From positions 60,805 to 124,804 of the forward strand of contig JAKOYD010000048.1 of assembly GCA_029780695.1 (NCBI GenBank): 64,000 bases of DNA, written 5' to 3'. Within the stretch, counting starts at the first letter, position 1. Every line of letters starts with the position of its first letter. The stretch comes from Pseudomonadota bacterium. Lineage in GTDB: Bacteria > Pseudomonadota > Gammaproteobacteria > Burkholderiales > Burkholderiaceae_C. This document shows positions 17,543 through 29,745 of this stretch, piece by piece. The notes below the pieces were generated by a model, which was not told where the DNA came from, ran no database searches, and worked only from the letters and a program-made list of their open reading frames with translations. Made by a program: the position numbers and the translations under genes.

Positions 17543-17588
17543 CGCATGGGCCGCGACGGGCATCTGCCGGTCGCGCGCTTCAGTCCCA

Positions 17589-17615
17589 AGCCGTGGGGTG
17601 ACCCACGGCTTTTTT
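17589..17615 (+). terminator. Intrinsic terminator after the PF03640 lipoprotein gene
   Basis: AGCCGTGGG, loop GTGA, CCCACGGCT form a 9-bp stem followed by a run of six T (17610-17615). It lies about 46 bp downstream of the stop codon. Confidence 0.85.
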
Positions 17616-17693
17616 CATGGGCGGTATCGGGGTGCAATGGCTGCGTGCGTGATGCCATCACCCATCCAGTTTTACAGTCGACGCTACCGTTTA

Positions 17694-17742
17694 AATAGCT
17701 ATAAACGCGCCACTGGCGTGCGCAAGACGCCAATCGGATGCA
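17694..17742. repeat. Family A repeat, diverged copy 6 (intergenic)
   Basis: AATAGCTATAAACGCGCC, a weak GGCGT/ACGCC stem and GCAAATTC resemble family A but the core has drifted. It sits just beyond the stop codon of the enoyl-CoA hydratase-like gene. Confidence 0.4.
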
Positions 17743-17745
17743 AAT

Positions 17746-18897
17746 TCAACCGCCCAGCGATGCCAACGGATGCGCCACCGGCTCCCACGGGCTGACGAAG
17801 AACGGCGCCACCATGTCGGGGCGAATGTCCTCGATGCGCTGGGGGTTCCAGCGCGGCGCATGGTCCTTGTCGACGGCCAGCGCGCGGATGCCTTCCACCG
17901 TTTCGCTGCCCTGCGCCTCGCGCAGGTGGAAGCAGTGGTGCACCAGGTCGCGCTCCATGCGCAGTTCGTCGGCCAGCGCCATGCCGCGCGCGCGCCGAAT
18001 CTGCTCCAGCGTCACGTGCAGCATCAGCGGCGAACGCGTGCGAAGCTCGGCCGCGGTGTCGCGCGCCCAGGCGGAATCGGCGGCTTCCAGCGCGCCCACG
18101 ATGGCGGGCACGTCGGGTTGGCCGAAGAAGTGGTCGATCTCGCCCTGGTGCGGCAGCCGGTCGGCCGTGGGCGGCGCAAACTGCGCCGCCACCCAGCGCT
18201 GCGCGGCCGCGCCGTCGGGCCAGTCGGTCTCCGCCAGGTGCTGCCAAATGGCGGGCAGCTCGGCAGAGGCCACGCTGCCATCGGCCAGTCGGGCGGCCAC
18301 GGCGGCGTCGCCCTTCAGCACGTGTCCCGTCAGCGCGATGTATTCGCCCAGATGGCCGGGCAAGCGGCCCAGGAAGTGCCCGCCGCCGACGTCGGGGAAC
18401 AGGCCGATGCGCGTTTCGGGCATGGCCATGCGGGTGCGCTCGGTCACCACGCGCAGGCTGGCGCCTTGCGACAGGCCCATGCCACCACCCATGACGATGC
18501 CGTCCATGAACGCGATGTAGGGCTTGCCGTAGGTGAAGATCAGGTGGTTGAGCGCGTATTCCTCGGTGAAGAAATCGCCCAGCGCGGCATCGCCCGCCAG
18601 CGCAGCCTGGTGAAAGAACCGGATGTCGCCGCCCGCACAGAAGGCGCCGAACGGCGCAAAGCCGTCAGGCGACTTGCCCATGCCGCGAATGGCCACGGCC
18701 TTGATGCCGGGGTCGCGCTGCCAGCTGCGCAGTGTGTCGGTCAGCGTGCGCACCATGGGCAGCGACAGCGCATTCAGCGCCTGCGGCCGGTTCAGGGTGA
18801 TGAGGCCCACGCCATGGACGGCGCGTTCGGTGATGACGAGGGGGGCCGCATCGGGCGTCGAGGTCAGGGTCATGGGCTGTGGCGCCGTCGCGCGCAA
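17746..18897 (-). CDS. Enoyl-CoA hydratase/isomerase family, 3-hydroxyisobutyryl-CoA hydrolase-like
   Basis: 383 residues of the crotonase superfamily, HIBYL-CoA hydrolase branch. GLITLNRPQALNALSLPMV opens the domain. GAFCAGGDIRFFHQ and DGIVMGGGMGLSQGASLRVV form the oxyanion hole. MPETRIGLFPDVGGGHFLGRLPG carries the Glu and Asp characteristic of the hydrolase subfamily. The long C-terminal part (residues ~210-380) is typical of that branch. The enzyme would act in valine degradation. ATG 18873 (MTLTSTPD) is an equally plausible start. Confidence 0.88.
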   Translation of the reverse strand: MRATAPQPMTLTSTPDAAPLVITERAVHGVGLITLNRPQALNALSLPMVRTLTDTLRSWQRDPGIKAVAIRGMGKSPDGFAPFGAFCAGGDIRFFHQAALAGDAALGDFFTEEYALNHLIFTYGKPYIAFMDGIVMGGGMGLSQGASLRVVTERTRMAMPETRIGLFPDVGGGHFLGRLPGHLGEYIALTGHVLKGDAAVAARLADGSVASAELPAIWQHLAETDWPDGAAAQRWVAAQFAPPTADRLPHQGEIDHFFGQPDVPAIVGALEAADSAWARDTAAELRTRSPLMLHVTLEQIRRARGMALADELRMERDLVHHCFHLREAQGSETVEGIRALAVDKDHAPRWNPQRIEDIRPDMVAPFFVSPWEPVAHPLASLGG

Positions 18898-18905
18898 GAG
18901 TCAAC

Positions 18906-18962
18906 AATATAAAAATGATAGCTTAATACGCTTATCCCGCGGGCGGTCGGCGGCTATTTGAC
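18906..18962. repeat. Family A repeat, diverged copy 7 (intergenic)
   Basis: AAAATGATAGCTTAATACGC, TTATCCCGCGGGCGG and GGCGGCTATTTGAC keep the outer flanks of the family but a drifted stem. It sits between two genes transcribed leftwards. Confidence 0.5.
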
Positions 18963-18995
18963 GCGCAAACCGCCAGTGCGGCGGGCGCCATGGCT

Positions 18996-19934
18996 TCAGG
19001 CGGGGCCGAGCGGCGCCACGTCGCTGTCAGCCGTGCGGCTGGCGGCCCGCTGCGCGGCGCGCCAGCCCAGCCACTCGTTCACCACCAGCGCGCCGATGAC
19101 GAGCGAGCCGCCCGCCAACACTTCACGTTGCGGGGTCTCGCCCGCCAGCGCCCAGGCCAGGGCGATGCCGAACACCACTTCCAGCAAGGCCAGCAGCGAC
19201 ACCTCGGCAGCGGCCAGCACGCGGGCGCACAGCACCGCCAGCACGCACGGAATGGCCAGCTGCGTCAGCCCCAGAAAGCCCAGCCAGCCCAGGTCGCGCG
19301 CCGTGGCCGAAAACGGCCAGGCCAGCGGCAGCGTGACGGCGCTGGAGATCACGGCGCCCAGCAGCACGGCCGGCACCAGGTCGATCGGCTCGCCGTGCGC
19401 CTGACTGCGCTGCGTAACCGACCAGTTGATGGCCGCCGCCAGGGGCACGCCCAGCGCCACCACCGAGCCGAGCCAGCCCCCCGCAGCGCCGCCCATCTGC
19501 CCGCCGAACATCCACGCCATGCCCACGCCGGCCACGGCGATGGCCGCCCAGGTGCGGCCGGGCAGCCGGTGCCCGGTGACCACGCGCGCCAGCAGCGCCG
19601 TCAGCAGCGGCCCCAGCGCCAGCGTGACCAGCACGCGCGCCACGCTGGTCAGCGTCAGCGCCACCATGAAGGCGGTGAACATCGTCGCCCAGCACGCGCC
19701 CGACAGCCAGAACGCGCCGCGCCGCCACGGCATGCGCGCCCACACGCCCGCGCCCTGCCAGAGCGGCAGGATGACCAGCAGCGACAGCGCGGTGAAAAAG
19801 CTGCGCCAGAAAGTGACTTCAAAGCCCTGCGCCGCTGTCAGCTGGCGCGACACCACGCCCGCCGTGGACCACAGCAGCGTGACAAGCACCATCGTCCACA
19901 CCGCGCGGGTGTGGCTCCATGCGGGGCGGTTCAT
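18996..19934 (-). CDS. EamA/DMT-family transporter
   Basis: About 312 residues with ten predicted hydrophobic helices arranged as two EamA repeats (residues ~10-140 and ~150-285). LLWSTAGVVSRQLTAAQGFE and FWRSFFTALSLLVILPLW belong to the first, and LLALLEVVFGIALAWALAGE to the second, the usual EamA signature. Such proteins export small metabolites from the inner membrane; substrate unknown. ATG 19934 (MNRPAWSH) gives a short N-terminal tail; ATG 19943 is also possible. Confidence 0.85.
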   Translation of the reverse strand: MNRPAWSHTRAVWTMVLVTLLWSTAGVVSRQLTAAQGFEVTFWRSFFTALSLLVILPLWQGAGVWARMPWRRGAFWLSGACWATMFTAFMVALTLTSVARVLVTLALGPLLTALLARVVTGHRLPGRTWAAIAVAGVGMAWMFGGQMGGAAGGWLGSVVALGVPLAAAINWSVTQRSQAHGEPIDLVPAVLLGAVISSAVTLPLAWPFSATARDLGWLGFLGLTQLAIPCVLAVLCARVLAAAEVSLLALLEVVFGIALAWALAGETPQREVLAGGSLVIGALVVNEWLGWRAAQRAASRTADSDVAPLGPA

Positions 19935-20072
19935 GGGTCGCAAGCGGGGTGAGAGAGCTGTGAGCGCGGCGTCGCGACCCGTCGGGCCGTCAGACGCAGC
20001 GCGCCTGTGCGCGCCGGCGCGGGCTGTTGCGAACGGGCGTCGACACCCTGCGCTGCAGCGGCGACGGCCAGG

Positions 20073-21050
20073 TCAGTAATACATCGACGTGAACGCGCAA
20101 TCCGGCTTGACCGGCACAATCTTCTGGCGGTCGGCGGGCAGAAAGCGGAAGTAATACGGCTTGGTCGATGCGTCGGTGTAGTGCGTCACCAGGCTGCGGC
20201 GGGTCAGCGACGGGTCGGTGATCTGCGAGCCGCCGTGCGCCAGGTCGGCCGACCAGATCAGCGCGTCGCCCTTCTTCGGCAGGAAGGTGCGCAGCGGCAG
20301 GCCCTGCTCCTCGGACCGGTCGACCAGCGCCTTGAGGTGGCCCATGTGCTCCTCGTGCTTGTCGCGCTCGTGGTTGTAGTGCTTGTACGCGCCGCCGTAC
20401 AGCCAGTCGGGCAGGCGATGGCTGCCTTCGTAGTACATCAGCTCGCCCGAGCCGGGCTGCACGTCTTCCAGCGCGATCCAGCTGGCGCACAGGTGCATCG
20501 GCTGCTCCAGCACCACGTAGGCGGTGTCCTGGTGCACGGCCTGGGTGGAGCCGCGCTCGAAATGCAGGCCCTGAAAGGCCAGCAGGCCGTCGTCGAAGAC
20601 GATCTTCAAGAACTGCACGATCGGGTCGGCGAACGCCAGCGACAAGGCGCTGGGCAGGTGCACGTAGGTGTCCAGCACCTTGGTGAGCGGCGCGTCGAGG
20701 TCGGCCTGCGCCAGCGGCACCACGTCCTTGTCTTGCGGGCCATGCACCGGCACGCTGGCGACCAGCGGCGTGCTGTTGTTGCGCGCGGCGGCCAGCAGGT
20801 CGGCCTTGTAGGCGTCGATGGCTTGGTGGTCGACCGCGCCTTCCAGAATGGCGTAGCCATTGCGAATGAAGAAGGCCAGCTTGTCGCGCAGCGCAGCGAC
20901 GGCCGGGTCGGCCTTGGCGCGGCGATCCAGTTCGGCCAGCGCGTCTCGCCTATCTGTCCAGAGGCCGCCGAAGCGGCTGTAAAAGTCGGGCGCGGGCGGC
21001 GGCGGAGATGCAAAGAGCGAGCGGGCGGACCAATAAAGTTTGCGAAGCAT
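20073..21050 (-). CDS. Phytanoyl-CoA dioxygenase (PhyH) family protein
   Basis: 325 residues with a Fe(II)/2-oxoglutarate double-stranded beta-helix. The HxD pair is VHQDTAYV (residues ~190-197) and the distal His lies in DLAHGGSQITDPSLTRRSLVTHY, followed by the Arg that holds 2-oxoglutarate. AILEGAVDHQAIDAYKADLL is the usual PhyH N-terminal segment. Substrate unknown; members hydroxylate lipids, secondary metabolites or sugars. It starts 54 bp after the typA stop, so it may be the last gene of the rimP-typA operon. Confidence 0.85.
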   Translation of the reverse strand: MLRKLYWSARSLFASPPPPAPDFYSRFGGLWTDRRDALAELDRRAKADPAVAALRDKLAFFIRNGYAILEGAVDHQAIDAYKADLLAAARNNSTPLVASVPVHGPQDKDVVPLAQADLDAPLTKVLDTYVHLPSALSLAFADPIVQFLKIVFDDGLLAFQGLHFERGSTQAVHQDTAYVVLEQPMHLCASWIALEDVQPGSGELMYYEGSHRLPDWLYGGAYKHYNHERDKHEEHMGHLKALVDRSEEQGLPLRTFLPKKGDALIWSADLAHGGSQITDPSLTRRSLVTHYTDASTKPYYFRFLPADRQKIVPVKPDCAFTSMYY

Positions 21051-21104
21051 GACGAGCGAAGACAGGTTTTGGGTGGTGGGGATGATATCAGCAGCCCCAC
21101 GCCG

Positions 21105-22933
<1,829 letters not shown>

Positions 22934-22937
<4 letters not shown>

Positions 22938-23917
22938 GCGATTGCTTCGGTTTTTGCAGCGTCAGGCGCTGTCTGTGTCAGGGTTTGCTGGATTTCCATC
23001 GGGCTCAGCAAGCGGCCCGGAATGAGTTCGCCCGCCTTCACGTGCGCGGTGCCGAGCAGCGCGCGCGGCGCGGCGCCGAAGACGGCGACCTGGTTTGCAT
23101 CGGGCCAGGCGCCGCGCCGGCGCATGCCGGACAAAAAGCGCCCGGCATCGTCGCCCACCAGCGTGACGGGCGTGTGATCGGCCAGCAGCGCCTCGGTCAG
23201 GCGCAGCGCCGCCAGGCGCTCGGGCTCGGCCATAGCTTCGAGTTGTTCGAGGGTGATGCACTGCCCGACCGCAAACGGCCCGGTCACGGTGCGGCGCAGT
23301 TGCGACAGGTGACCGCCGCAACCCAGGGCCTGGCCAATGTCTTCGCCCAGGGTGCGGATGTAGGTGCCCTTGCTGCAGCGCACGCGCAGGCTGAGGTAAG
23401 GCGTGTTGCCGGTCAGATCCATGTCGAGCAGGTCGAGTTCATGGATCACCACTTCGCGCGGCGCGCGCTCGACCGTCTGGCCAGCGCGCGCATATTCGTA
23501 CAGCGCCTTGCCGTCCTTCTTGAGCGCACTGTGCATGGGCGGCACCTGGCTGATCGACCCGGTAAAGCGGTCCAGCACTTCGACGACCTGGCCGACGCTG
23601 CAATTCACCGGCTGGTGGCGCAGCACCTCGCCTTCGGCATCGGCGGTGCTGGTGGTCAGGCCCAGCCGCACCGTGGTCTCGTAGGTCTTGTCGGCGTCCA
23701 GGTGCAGGCCGCTGAACTTGGTGGCAGCGCCAAAGCACAGTGGCAGCACGCCGGTGGCCAAAGGGTCGAGCGTGCCGGTGTGGCCGGCCTTCTCGGCGCG
23801 CAGCAGCCACTTGGCCTTCTGCAACGCCTGGTTGCTGGACAGGCCCAGCGGTTTGTCGAGCAGCAACACCCCATGCACTGGGCGCCGCTGCACCCGTGCA
23901 CGAGGGGTGGCGGTCAT
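22934..23917 (-). CDS. truB: tRNA pseudouridine(55) synthase TruB
   Basis: 327 residues. [21 protein letters not shown] and [23 protein letters not shown] carry the catalytic Asp. [10 protein letters not shown] and [20 protein letters not shown] complete the fold, and a PUA-like tail follows. It makes the T-loop pseudouridine in tRNA. Both ends overlap neighbours by 4 bp (rbfA upstream, typA downstream), showing tight operon coupling. Confidence 0.97.
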
Positions 23918-24291
23918 GGCGTGTCGTCTTCCTTCGAGCGCGATGCCACCGCCTTGGCGATGAGCGCGTTCATGTCGGCCGCGCGCTCGGTGGTGCGGTC
24001 GAAGATGAAGTGCAGCGTGGGCACGGTGTGGATGTGCAGGCGCTTGAACAGCCCGTTGCGCAGGTGGCCCGCGGCGTGGTTCAGCGCTTCTTGCGTCTCG
24101 GCCGCATCGCCCGTGAGCAGGCTGAAGAACACCTTGGCGTGCGCATAGTCGGGCGTGACCTCGACCGCGTTGATCGTGACCATGCCGACGCGCGGGTCCT
24201 TCAACTCGCGCGCGATCAGTTCCGCCAGATCGCGCTGGATCTGGTCGGCGACGCGAAAGCCGCGATTGGGGGTGGAACTGCGTTTGGGCAT
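23914..24291 (-). CDS. rbfA: Ribosome-binding factor A
   Basis: 125 residues of the KH-like 30S maturation factor: [67 protein letters not shown]. It starts [13 protein letters not shown] and overlaps the truB start by 4 bp. The 177-bp gap to infB holds two nested repeats, unusual in an otherwise tight operon. Confidence 0.95.
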   Translation of the reverse strand: MPKRSSTPNRGFRVADQIQRDLAELIARELKDPRVGMVTINAVEVTPDYAHAKVFFSLLTGDAAETQEALNHAAGHLRNGLFKRLHIHTVPTLHFIFDRTTERAADMNALIAKAVASRSKEDDTP

Positions 24292-24307
24292 GGTCGAGAA
24301 AATTCCA

Positions 24308-24454
24308 GGACGCGAAGGGCGTGAAAGTCGCGAAGGGCGCGAAAAACGATATTAAATTGATAGCTGCTTGCGCTTGCCTGGCAAGCGCTTAAAGCCATTT
24401 TTATTCAATTTTTAATCTTTCGCGTCCTTCGCGAATTCTTTGCGCTCTTCGCGT
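24308..24454. repeat. CGCGAAGG palindrome pair flanking a family A copy
   Basis: Left arm with GGACGCGAAGGGCG..GTCGCGAAGGGCGCG (24308-24345) and right arm TTTCGCGTCCTTCGCG..TTTGCGCTCTTCGCG (24418-24454) are inverted and imperfect, about 37 bp each. Family A copy 8 sits exactly between them, so one repeat appears inserted into the other. Confidence 0.65.
24351..24412. repeat. Family A repeat, copy 8 (between infB and rbfA)
   Basis: ATTAAATTGATAGCTGCTTG, GCGCTTGCCTGGCAAGCGC, TTAAAGCCATTTTTATTCAA. This is the best full-length copy in the window, with a perfect GCGCTTG/CAAGCGC stem. Confidence 0.85.
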
Positions 24455-24468
24455 ACCGCATTCGCGCA

Positions 24469-27366
24469 TTACAGCGTCCGCGCGATCTGCTTGATCTCGA
24501 AGAACTCCAGCTGATCACCTTCCTTGATGTCGTTGTAGTTCTTGAGTTTGATACCGCACTCGAAGCCTTCCTTGACTTCGCGCACGTCGTCCTTGAGCCG
24601 CTTGACCGAATCGATCTCGCCGGTGTAGATGACCACGTTGTCGCGCAGCAGGCGGAAGTGCGCGTCGCGCCGCACCACACCGCTGGTGACGTACGAGCCA
24701 GCCACGGTGCCGATCTTGGAGGCCACGAACACGGTGCGGATTTCGGCGGTGCCGATGACTTCTTCCTTTTGCTCGGGCGCCAGCATGCCGGACATGGCCG
24801 TCTTCAGCTCGTCCACGGCGTCGTAGATGATGCTGTAGTAGCGGATGTCGATGTCGTTGCCCTCGGCCAGCTTGCGCGCGCCGACGTCGGCACGCACGTT
24901 GAAGCCGATGACGATGGCCTTGGACGCAATCGCCAGGTTGATGTCGGATTCGCTGATGCCGCCGACGCCGGTGTAGACCAGCTGCACCTTGACTTCGTCG
25001 GTCGACAGCTTGAGCAGCGACTGCGACAGCGCTTCCTGCGAGCCTTGCACGTCGGCCTTGATGATGATGGGCAGGTGCTTGACCTCGCCCGCCGTCATGT
25101 CGGCGAACATGTTTTCCAGCTTGGCGGCCTGCTGCTTGGCCAGCTTGGTGTTGCGGAACTTGCCGGCGCGGTAGGTGGCGATTTCGCGCGCGCGGCGCTC
25201 GTCGGCCATCACCATGAAGTCGTCGCCCGCCTGCGGCACTTCGGTCAGGCCCTGGATTTCGACCGGGATCGACGGGCCGGCCGACTTGGTGGGCTTGCCG
25301 TTTTCGTCCAGCATGGCGCGCACGCGGCCGCTGGTCTGGCCGGCCAGCACCACGTCGCCCACCTTCAGCGTGCCCGATTGCACCAGCACGGTGGCGACCG
25401 GACCGCGGCCCTTGTCCAGGCTGGCTTCGATGACCAGGCCCTTGGCGGCGGCTTCGACCGGCGCCTTGAGCTCCAGCACCTCGGCCTGCAGCAGCACCTG
25501 CTCGAGCAGGTCGTCGATGCCCTGGCCGGTCTTGCTCGACACGGAGATGAACGGCGAATCGCCACCGAATTCCTCGGGCACGACTTCTTCGCCGACCAGC
25601 TCGCCCTTGACCTTGTCGGGGTTGGCTTCGGGCTTGTCGGACTTGGTGATGGCCACCACGATGGGCACCTGCGCCGCCTTGGCGTGCTTGATGGCTTCGC
25701 GCGTCTGCGGCATGACGCCGTCGTCGGCGGCCACCACCAGGATCACGATGTCTGTGGCCTGCGCACCCCGTGCACGCATGGCGGTAAAGGCCTCGTGGCC
25801 GGGCGTGTCGAGGAACGACACCACGCCCCGCGGCGTATCGACGTGGTAAGCGCCAATGTGCTGCGTGATGCCGCCGGCTTCGCCCGCCGCCACCTTGGCG
25901 CGGCGGATGTAGTCCAGCAGCGAGGTCTTGCCGTGGTCGACGTGGCCCATGACGGTGACGACCGGCGGGCGCGGCAGCGCTTCGGCCGCGGCGGCCTGCA
26001 CTTCGTCGTCGGTGAAGGCTTCGGGGTCGTCCAGCGCCGCCACCACGGCGGTGTGGCCCATTTCCTCGACCACGATCATGGCGGTGTCCTGGTCCAGCGG
26101 CTGGTTGATGGTGACCATCTGGCCCATCTTCATCAGCGCCTTGATGACTTCGGATGCCTTGATCGCCATCTTGTGCGCCAGTTCGGCCACGGTGATGGTT
26201 TCGGGCACGTGCACTTCCAGCACGCGCTGCTCGGCCGGCGCCGCGGCCTGGGCGTGGTCGTCGCGATCACGCTCGCCACGGCGGCCGCGCGGGCCTCCGC
26301 GCCAGTTGTTGCGGCCCACGCCGCCCGAGCTGTCGCCACGGGTCGGGATGCCCTTTTTCTTGGCCGGATCGCCCGCCCAGCTGGACGACAGCTTGGCCGA
26401 CTTGACTTCTTTCTGGCCGCCGCTGGGCGCGCCGGTCTTGGCCGCTGCGCCGGCGGCCGGCTTGTGCAGCGTGCCCTTGGCCGGGTCGGCCTTTTTCTCT
26501 TCGGGCTTCTTGGCCACCAGCACCTTGCGCGGGGCGCTCATCATGGCGCGAATGGCCTCGGCCTCGGCCAGCGCCTTGCGGCGGCTGGCTTCCTGGTCAC
26601 GAAGGCGGGCCGCTTCTTCTTCGGCGGCGGACACCGCGGGTGCCGGGGCCGGCGCCGGTGCGGATGCCGGCACCTCTGGCGCGGGCGTGGCAGGCACGGC
26701 AGCTGGCTCGGCGGTGGCTGCGGGCGCTTGCGGCGCGGGCACCGGATCAGTAGAGACGGGTGCCGACGCGGCGGCGGCCTGTTCGGTCGGGGTGGCCGTC
26801 ATGGGCGCTGGTGCAGGTGCAGCGACCGGCTGCGTGGCAGGCGCCGGCGCCTCGCTGGCGCGCGCGCTGTCTTGCCGCTGCTGCTCTTCGCGTTCGCGGC
26901 GGCGCTGGGCGTCTTCTTCCTGACGGCGCAGCAGTTCGGCCTGGCGGCGCGCTTCTTCTTCGCGGCGCGCCTGTTCGGCGGCGTCGATGGTGGGTGTGGC
27001 GGGTGGCGCGGGCGGCTCGGCGGGCGCCGCCACGGGCGCAGGCGCTTCGGCCGGCGCCGGCTCGTCGTCGCGCTTGATGAAGGTGCGCTTCTTGCGCACT
27101 TCGACCTGGATGGTGCGCGCCTTGCCCGTGGCGTCGGCCTGCTTGATCTCGCTGGTGGTCTTCTTGGTCAGCGTGATCTTGCGGCGCGGCGCGGTGTCGG
27201 TGCCGTGGCTGGTCTGCAGATAGTTGAGCAGCTTCTGCTTGTCGCTGTCGGTGAGCGGATCGGACGCCGATTGCTTGGCCACGCCAGCGGCCTGCAACTG
27301 CTCCATCAGGGCGTCAGTCGGGCGCTTGAGTTCGTTCGCGAAATCGGCAACGGTGGTGTTCGTCAT
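24469..27366 (-). CDS. infB: Translation initiation factor IF-2
   Basis: 965 residues. The N-terminal IF2-N fold ([23 protein letters not shown]) is followed by a long Ala/Pro/Glu/Arg-rich linker (residues ~90-380) and a second IF2-N segment ([22 protein letters not shown]). The GTPase domain has [38 protein letters not shown] and ITKSDKP. Domains II-IV complete the fMet-tRNA binding part. Length is typical of beta-proteobacteria. It starts 25 bp after the nusA stop. Confidence 0.97.
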   Translation of the reverse strand: MTNTTVADFANELKRPTDALMEQLQAAGVAKQSASDPLTDSDKQKLLNYLQTSHGTDTAPRRKITLTKKTTSEIKQADATGKARTIQVEVRKKRTFIKRDDEPAPAEAPAPVAAPAEPPAPPATPTIDAAEQARREEEARRQAELLRRQEEDAQRRREREEQQRQDSARASEAPAPATQPVAAPAPAPMTATPTEQAAAASAPVSTDPVPAPQAPAATAEPAAVPATPAPEVPASAPAPAPAPAVSAAEEEAARLRDQEASRRKALAEAEAIRAMMSAPRKVLVAKKPEEKKADPAKGTLHKPAAGAAAKTGAPSGGQKEVKSAKLSSSWAGDPAKKKGIPTRGDSSGGVGRNNWRGGPRGRRGERDRDDHAQAAAPAEQRVLEVHVPETITVAELAHKMAIKASEVIKALMKMGQMVTINQPLDQDTAMIVVEEMGHTAVVAALDDPEAFTDDEVQAAAAEALPRPPVVTVMGHVDHGKTSLLDYIRRAKVAAGEAGGITQHIGAYHVDTPRGVVSFLDTPGHEAFTAMRARGAQATDIVILVVAADDGVMPQTREAIKHAKAAQVPIVVAITKSDKPEANPDKVKGELVGEEVVPEEFGGDSPFISVSSKTGQGIDDLLEQVLLQAEVLELKAPVEAAAKGLVIEASLDKGRGPVATVLVQSGTLKVGDVVLAGQTSGRVRAMLDENGKPTKSAGPSIPVEIQGLTEVPQAGDDFMVMADERRAREIATYRAGKFRNTKLAKQQAAKLENMFADMTAGEVKHLPIIIKADVQGSQEALSQSLLKLSTDEVKVQLVYTGVGGISESDINLAIASKAIVIGFNVRADVGARKLAEGNDIDIRYYSIIYDAVDELKTAMSGMLAPEQKEEVIGTAEIRTVFVASKIGTVAGSYVTSGVVRRDAHFRLLRDNVVIYTGEIDSVKRLKDDVREVKEGFECGIKLKNYNDIKEGDQLEFFEIKQIARTL

Positions 27367-27391
27367 ATGCTGTGTCGGTCTCCATGGCCCG

Positions 27392-28876
27392 TTACTCTTG
27401 GTCGGCGAACCAGTGTTCGCGGGCCTTCATGATCAGCGCGCGGGCGTCTTCTTCGGACTGCCCGGTGATCTCGGTCAATTCATCGATGGCCAGGTCGGCC
27501 AGGTCGTCGCGCGTCTGCACGCCGGCTTCGGCCAGGCGGGCAATCAGCTCGGGCGTCAGGCCTTCCAGGTCACGCAGGTCTTGCGACACCGAGTCGACGC
27601 TTTCCTCGCGCGCGATTTCCTGCGTCAGCAGCGCGTCCTTGGCGCGGGCGCGCAGTTCGTTGACGGTGTCTTCGTCAAAGCTATCGATATCCAGCATTTC
27701 CTGGATCGGCACGTAGGCGACTTCTTCGAGGCTGGTGAAGCCTTCCTCGATCAGGATATCGGCGATTTCCTGGTCGACGTCGAGCTTTTCCATGAACAGC
27801 TGGCGCAGCGAGCCGGTCTCCTCGGCCTGCTTCTGCGCCGATTCGTTGGCGTCCATGATGTTGATCTTCCAGCCCGTCAGGTCGGACGCCAGGCGCACGT
27901 TCTGCCCGCCGCGGCCAATGGCGATGGCCAGGTTTTCCTCGTCCACCACCACGTCCATGGCGTGCTTTTCTTCATCGACCACGATGGACGACACGTTGGC
28001 GGGCGCCAGCGCGCCGATGACGAACTGCGCCGGATCGTCGGACCACAGCACGATATCCACGCGCTCGCCCGCCAATTCGTTGGTGACGGCGTTGACGCGC
28101 GTGCCACGCACGCCGACGCAGGTGCCAATGGGGTCGACCCGCTTGTCGTGGCTCAGCACGGCGATCTTGGCGCGGCTGCCGGGGTCGCGCGCGCAGCTCT
28201 TGATTTCGAGCAGGCCCTGCTCGATCTCGGGCACTTCCTGGCGGAACAGCTCGATCATGAACTCAGGGGCGGAGCGCGAAAGCAGGATGGGCGCGCCGCG
28301 CAGCGTCAGGTCGACCTCCATGATCATGGCGCGCACGCGGTCGCCGTTGCGCAGGTTTTCCTTCGGGATCATTTCGCTGCGGCGCAGGCGGCCTTCCACC
28401 CGGCCGGATTCGACCAGGATGTCGCCCTTGTCCATGCGCTTGACGGTGCCGGTGAAGATTTTCTCGCCCCGGCTCATGAAGTCATTGAGCAGCATCTCGC
28501 GCTCGGCGTCGCGGATTTTCTGCAGGATGACCTGCTTGGCCGCCATGGCGCCGATGCGGCCGATGGGCACCGATTCGACGGCCTCTTCGATGTATTCGTC
28601 CACCTCGATGTCGGCGATTTGCTCCTTGGCCTCGAACAGCAGGATTTCCTGATCGGGCAGTTGCAGGCCGGCCTCGTCGGGCACCACGTGCCAGCGGCGG
28701 AAGGTTTCGTATACGCCGGTATCGCGGTCAATCGCCACGCGGATATCGACCTCGCCCTCATACTGCTTCTTGGCAGCCTGCGCCAGGGCAGCCTCGACGG
28801 CGCCAAACACCACGTCGCGCTCGACGTTCTTTTCGCGCGAAATCGCCTCGACCAGCATCAACAGTTCGCGATTCAT
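27392..28876 (-). CDS. nusA: Transcription termination/antitermination factor NusA
   Basis: 494 residues. The N-terminal RNA polymerase-binding domain ([21 protein letters not shown]), S1 (about residues 135-200), two KH domains ([22 protein letters not shown] and [18 protein letters not shown]) and two acidic C-terminal repeats of the proteobacterial type (residues ~365-490) are in order. It acts in pausing, termination and antitermination. A 9-bp hairpin at 28907-28927 without a T-run lies between it and rimP. Confidence 0.97.
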   Translation of the reverse strand: MNRELLMLVEAISREKNVERDVVFGAVEAALAQAAKKQYEGEVDIRVAIDRDTGVYETFRRWHVVPDEAGLQLPDQEILLFEAKEQIADIEVDEYIEEAVESVPIGRIGAMAAKQVILQKIRDAEREMLLNDFMSRGEKIFTGTVKRMDKGDILVESGRVEGRLRRSEMIPKENLRNGDRVRAMIMEVDLTLRGAPILLSRSAPEFMIELFRQEVPEIEQGLLEIKSCARDPGSRAKIAVLSHDKRVDPIGTCVGVRGTRVNAVTNELAGERVDIVLWSDDPAQFVIGALAPANVSSIVVDEEKHAMDVVVDEENLAIAIGRGGQNVRLASDLTGWKINIMDANESAQKQAEETGSLRQLFMEKLDVDQEIADILIEEGFTSLEEVAYVPIQEMLDIDSFDEDTVNELRARAKDALLTQEIAREESVDSVSQDLRDLEGLTPELIARLAEAGVQTRDDLADLAIDELTEITGQSEEDARALIMKAREHWFADQE

Positions 28877-28935
28877 GATTCCACCAACTCCAATTGCTCT
28901 CTGAATGAAAGCGCCTGGGGCGCTTTCGATCTGCG

Positions 28936-29514
28936 TTATTCCATGTTTTCGGCGTTCTTCGGGGGCGATTTGCGGCCCTTGAAGTCCACCACCGGCGCCA
29001 GGCGCGCGGATTGCAACTCATCCAGCTCGAACGTCAGCGCCTGCTCGGGCGCGGGGGCGCGCTTGGCGCTGACGCGCTGGCCGGGCTTGACGACCGGTTC
29101 GTCGCGCCAGACGATGCGCCAGCTGCTGCCCTCGGCGCGCTGCAGCGCACCACGAAACTTCTTGCGATTGGCATGCACCTGGCCGGCAGCGGCCGCGCCG
29201 ATGGGGGCCTTCAATGTCAGGTCGACCAGTTCACCCTCGAAGCGCTCAAAGTCCTGCGCGTGACGCAGCGGACGGTCGATACCGGGCGAAGACACTTCGA
29301 GCCGCTGGTAATCGACGTTGTCGACTTCCAGCGCATATTGCAACTGCCGCGTGACGCGTTCGCAATCCTCGACGGTAATCAACTGTTCGGACGCACCCCG
29401 GGACCACGGAAAATCAATGGTGACGCGCAGCAAACCCCCGGCGGAACGCTCCACCTCGATCAATTCAAAACCGAGCCCACGCACGGTATCGTCAATGGTC
29501 TGCTGCAGTGCCAC
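28936..29514 (-). CDS. rimP: Ribosome maturation factor RimP
   Basis: About 192 residues: [35 protein letters not shown], then [30 protein letters not shown], the RimP core, and an SH3-like C-terminal half. It acts in 30S maturation. I chose the GTG at 29514 because AAAGG lies five bases upstream and homologues begin ALQQTI; the ATG at 29571 would add 19 unconserved residues. It is the first gene of rimP-nusA-infB-rbfA-truB-typA. Confidence 0.93.
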   Translation of the reverse strand: MALQQTIDDTVRGLGFELIEVERSAGGLLRVTIDFPWSRGASEQLITVEDCERVTRQLQYALEVDNVDYQRLEVSSPGIDRPLRHAQDFERFEGELVDLTLKAPIGAAAAGQVHANRKKFRGALQRAEGSSWRIVWRDEPVVKPGQRVSAKRAPAPEQALTFELDELQSARLAPVVDFKGRKSPPKNAENME

Positions 29515-29571
29515 GTGGCCTTTATGAAGTTGCGTGAAAGTTGCGCCAAGGCCCGCCAAAACGTCGGGCAT

Positions 29572-29600
29572 AAAAAATGGGCGGGTGCTAGGCCGCCCAT
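29572..29600 (-). terminator. Terminator-like hairpin in the rimP leader
   Basis: On the minus strand ATGGGCGG, an 8-nt loop, CCGCCCAT and then six T form a strong intrinsic-terminator shape. It ends about 58 bases before the rimP GTG. No gene transcribed in this direction lies directly upstream, so it may act as an attenuator of the rimP-nusA operon rather than as an end. Confidence 0.7.
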
Positions 29601-29745
29601 GTGGTCGTCAAATCAAGCTGATTTTAGCATCAAAACCGCGGGTTTGACAAGCTGGGAAGCACGTCGCATGCCAGTCGCGCAGGTCATGTCACCCGGCATC
29701 GGCGCCCGGCGCCCGTCATACGCGCCCGCTATGCTTGCGCGAACG

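Noticed and set aside
24658..27432. Plus-strand open frame of over 900 codons opposite infB
   Set aside because: Gly/Arg/His-rich antisense translation of the low-complexity IF-2 linker and GTPase; no motif supports it.
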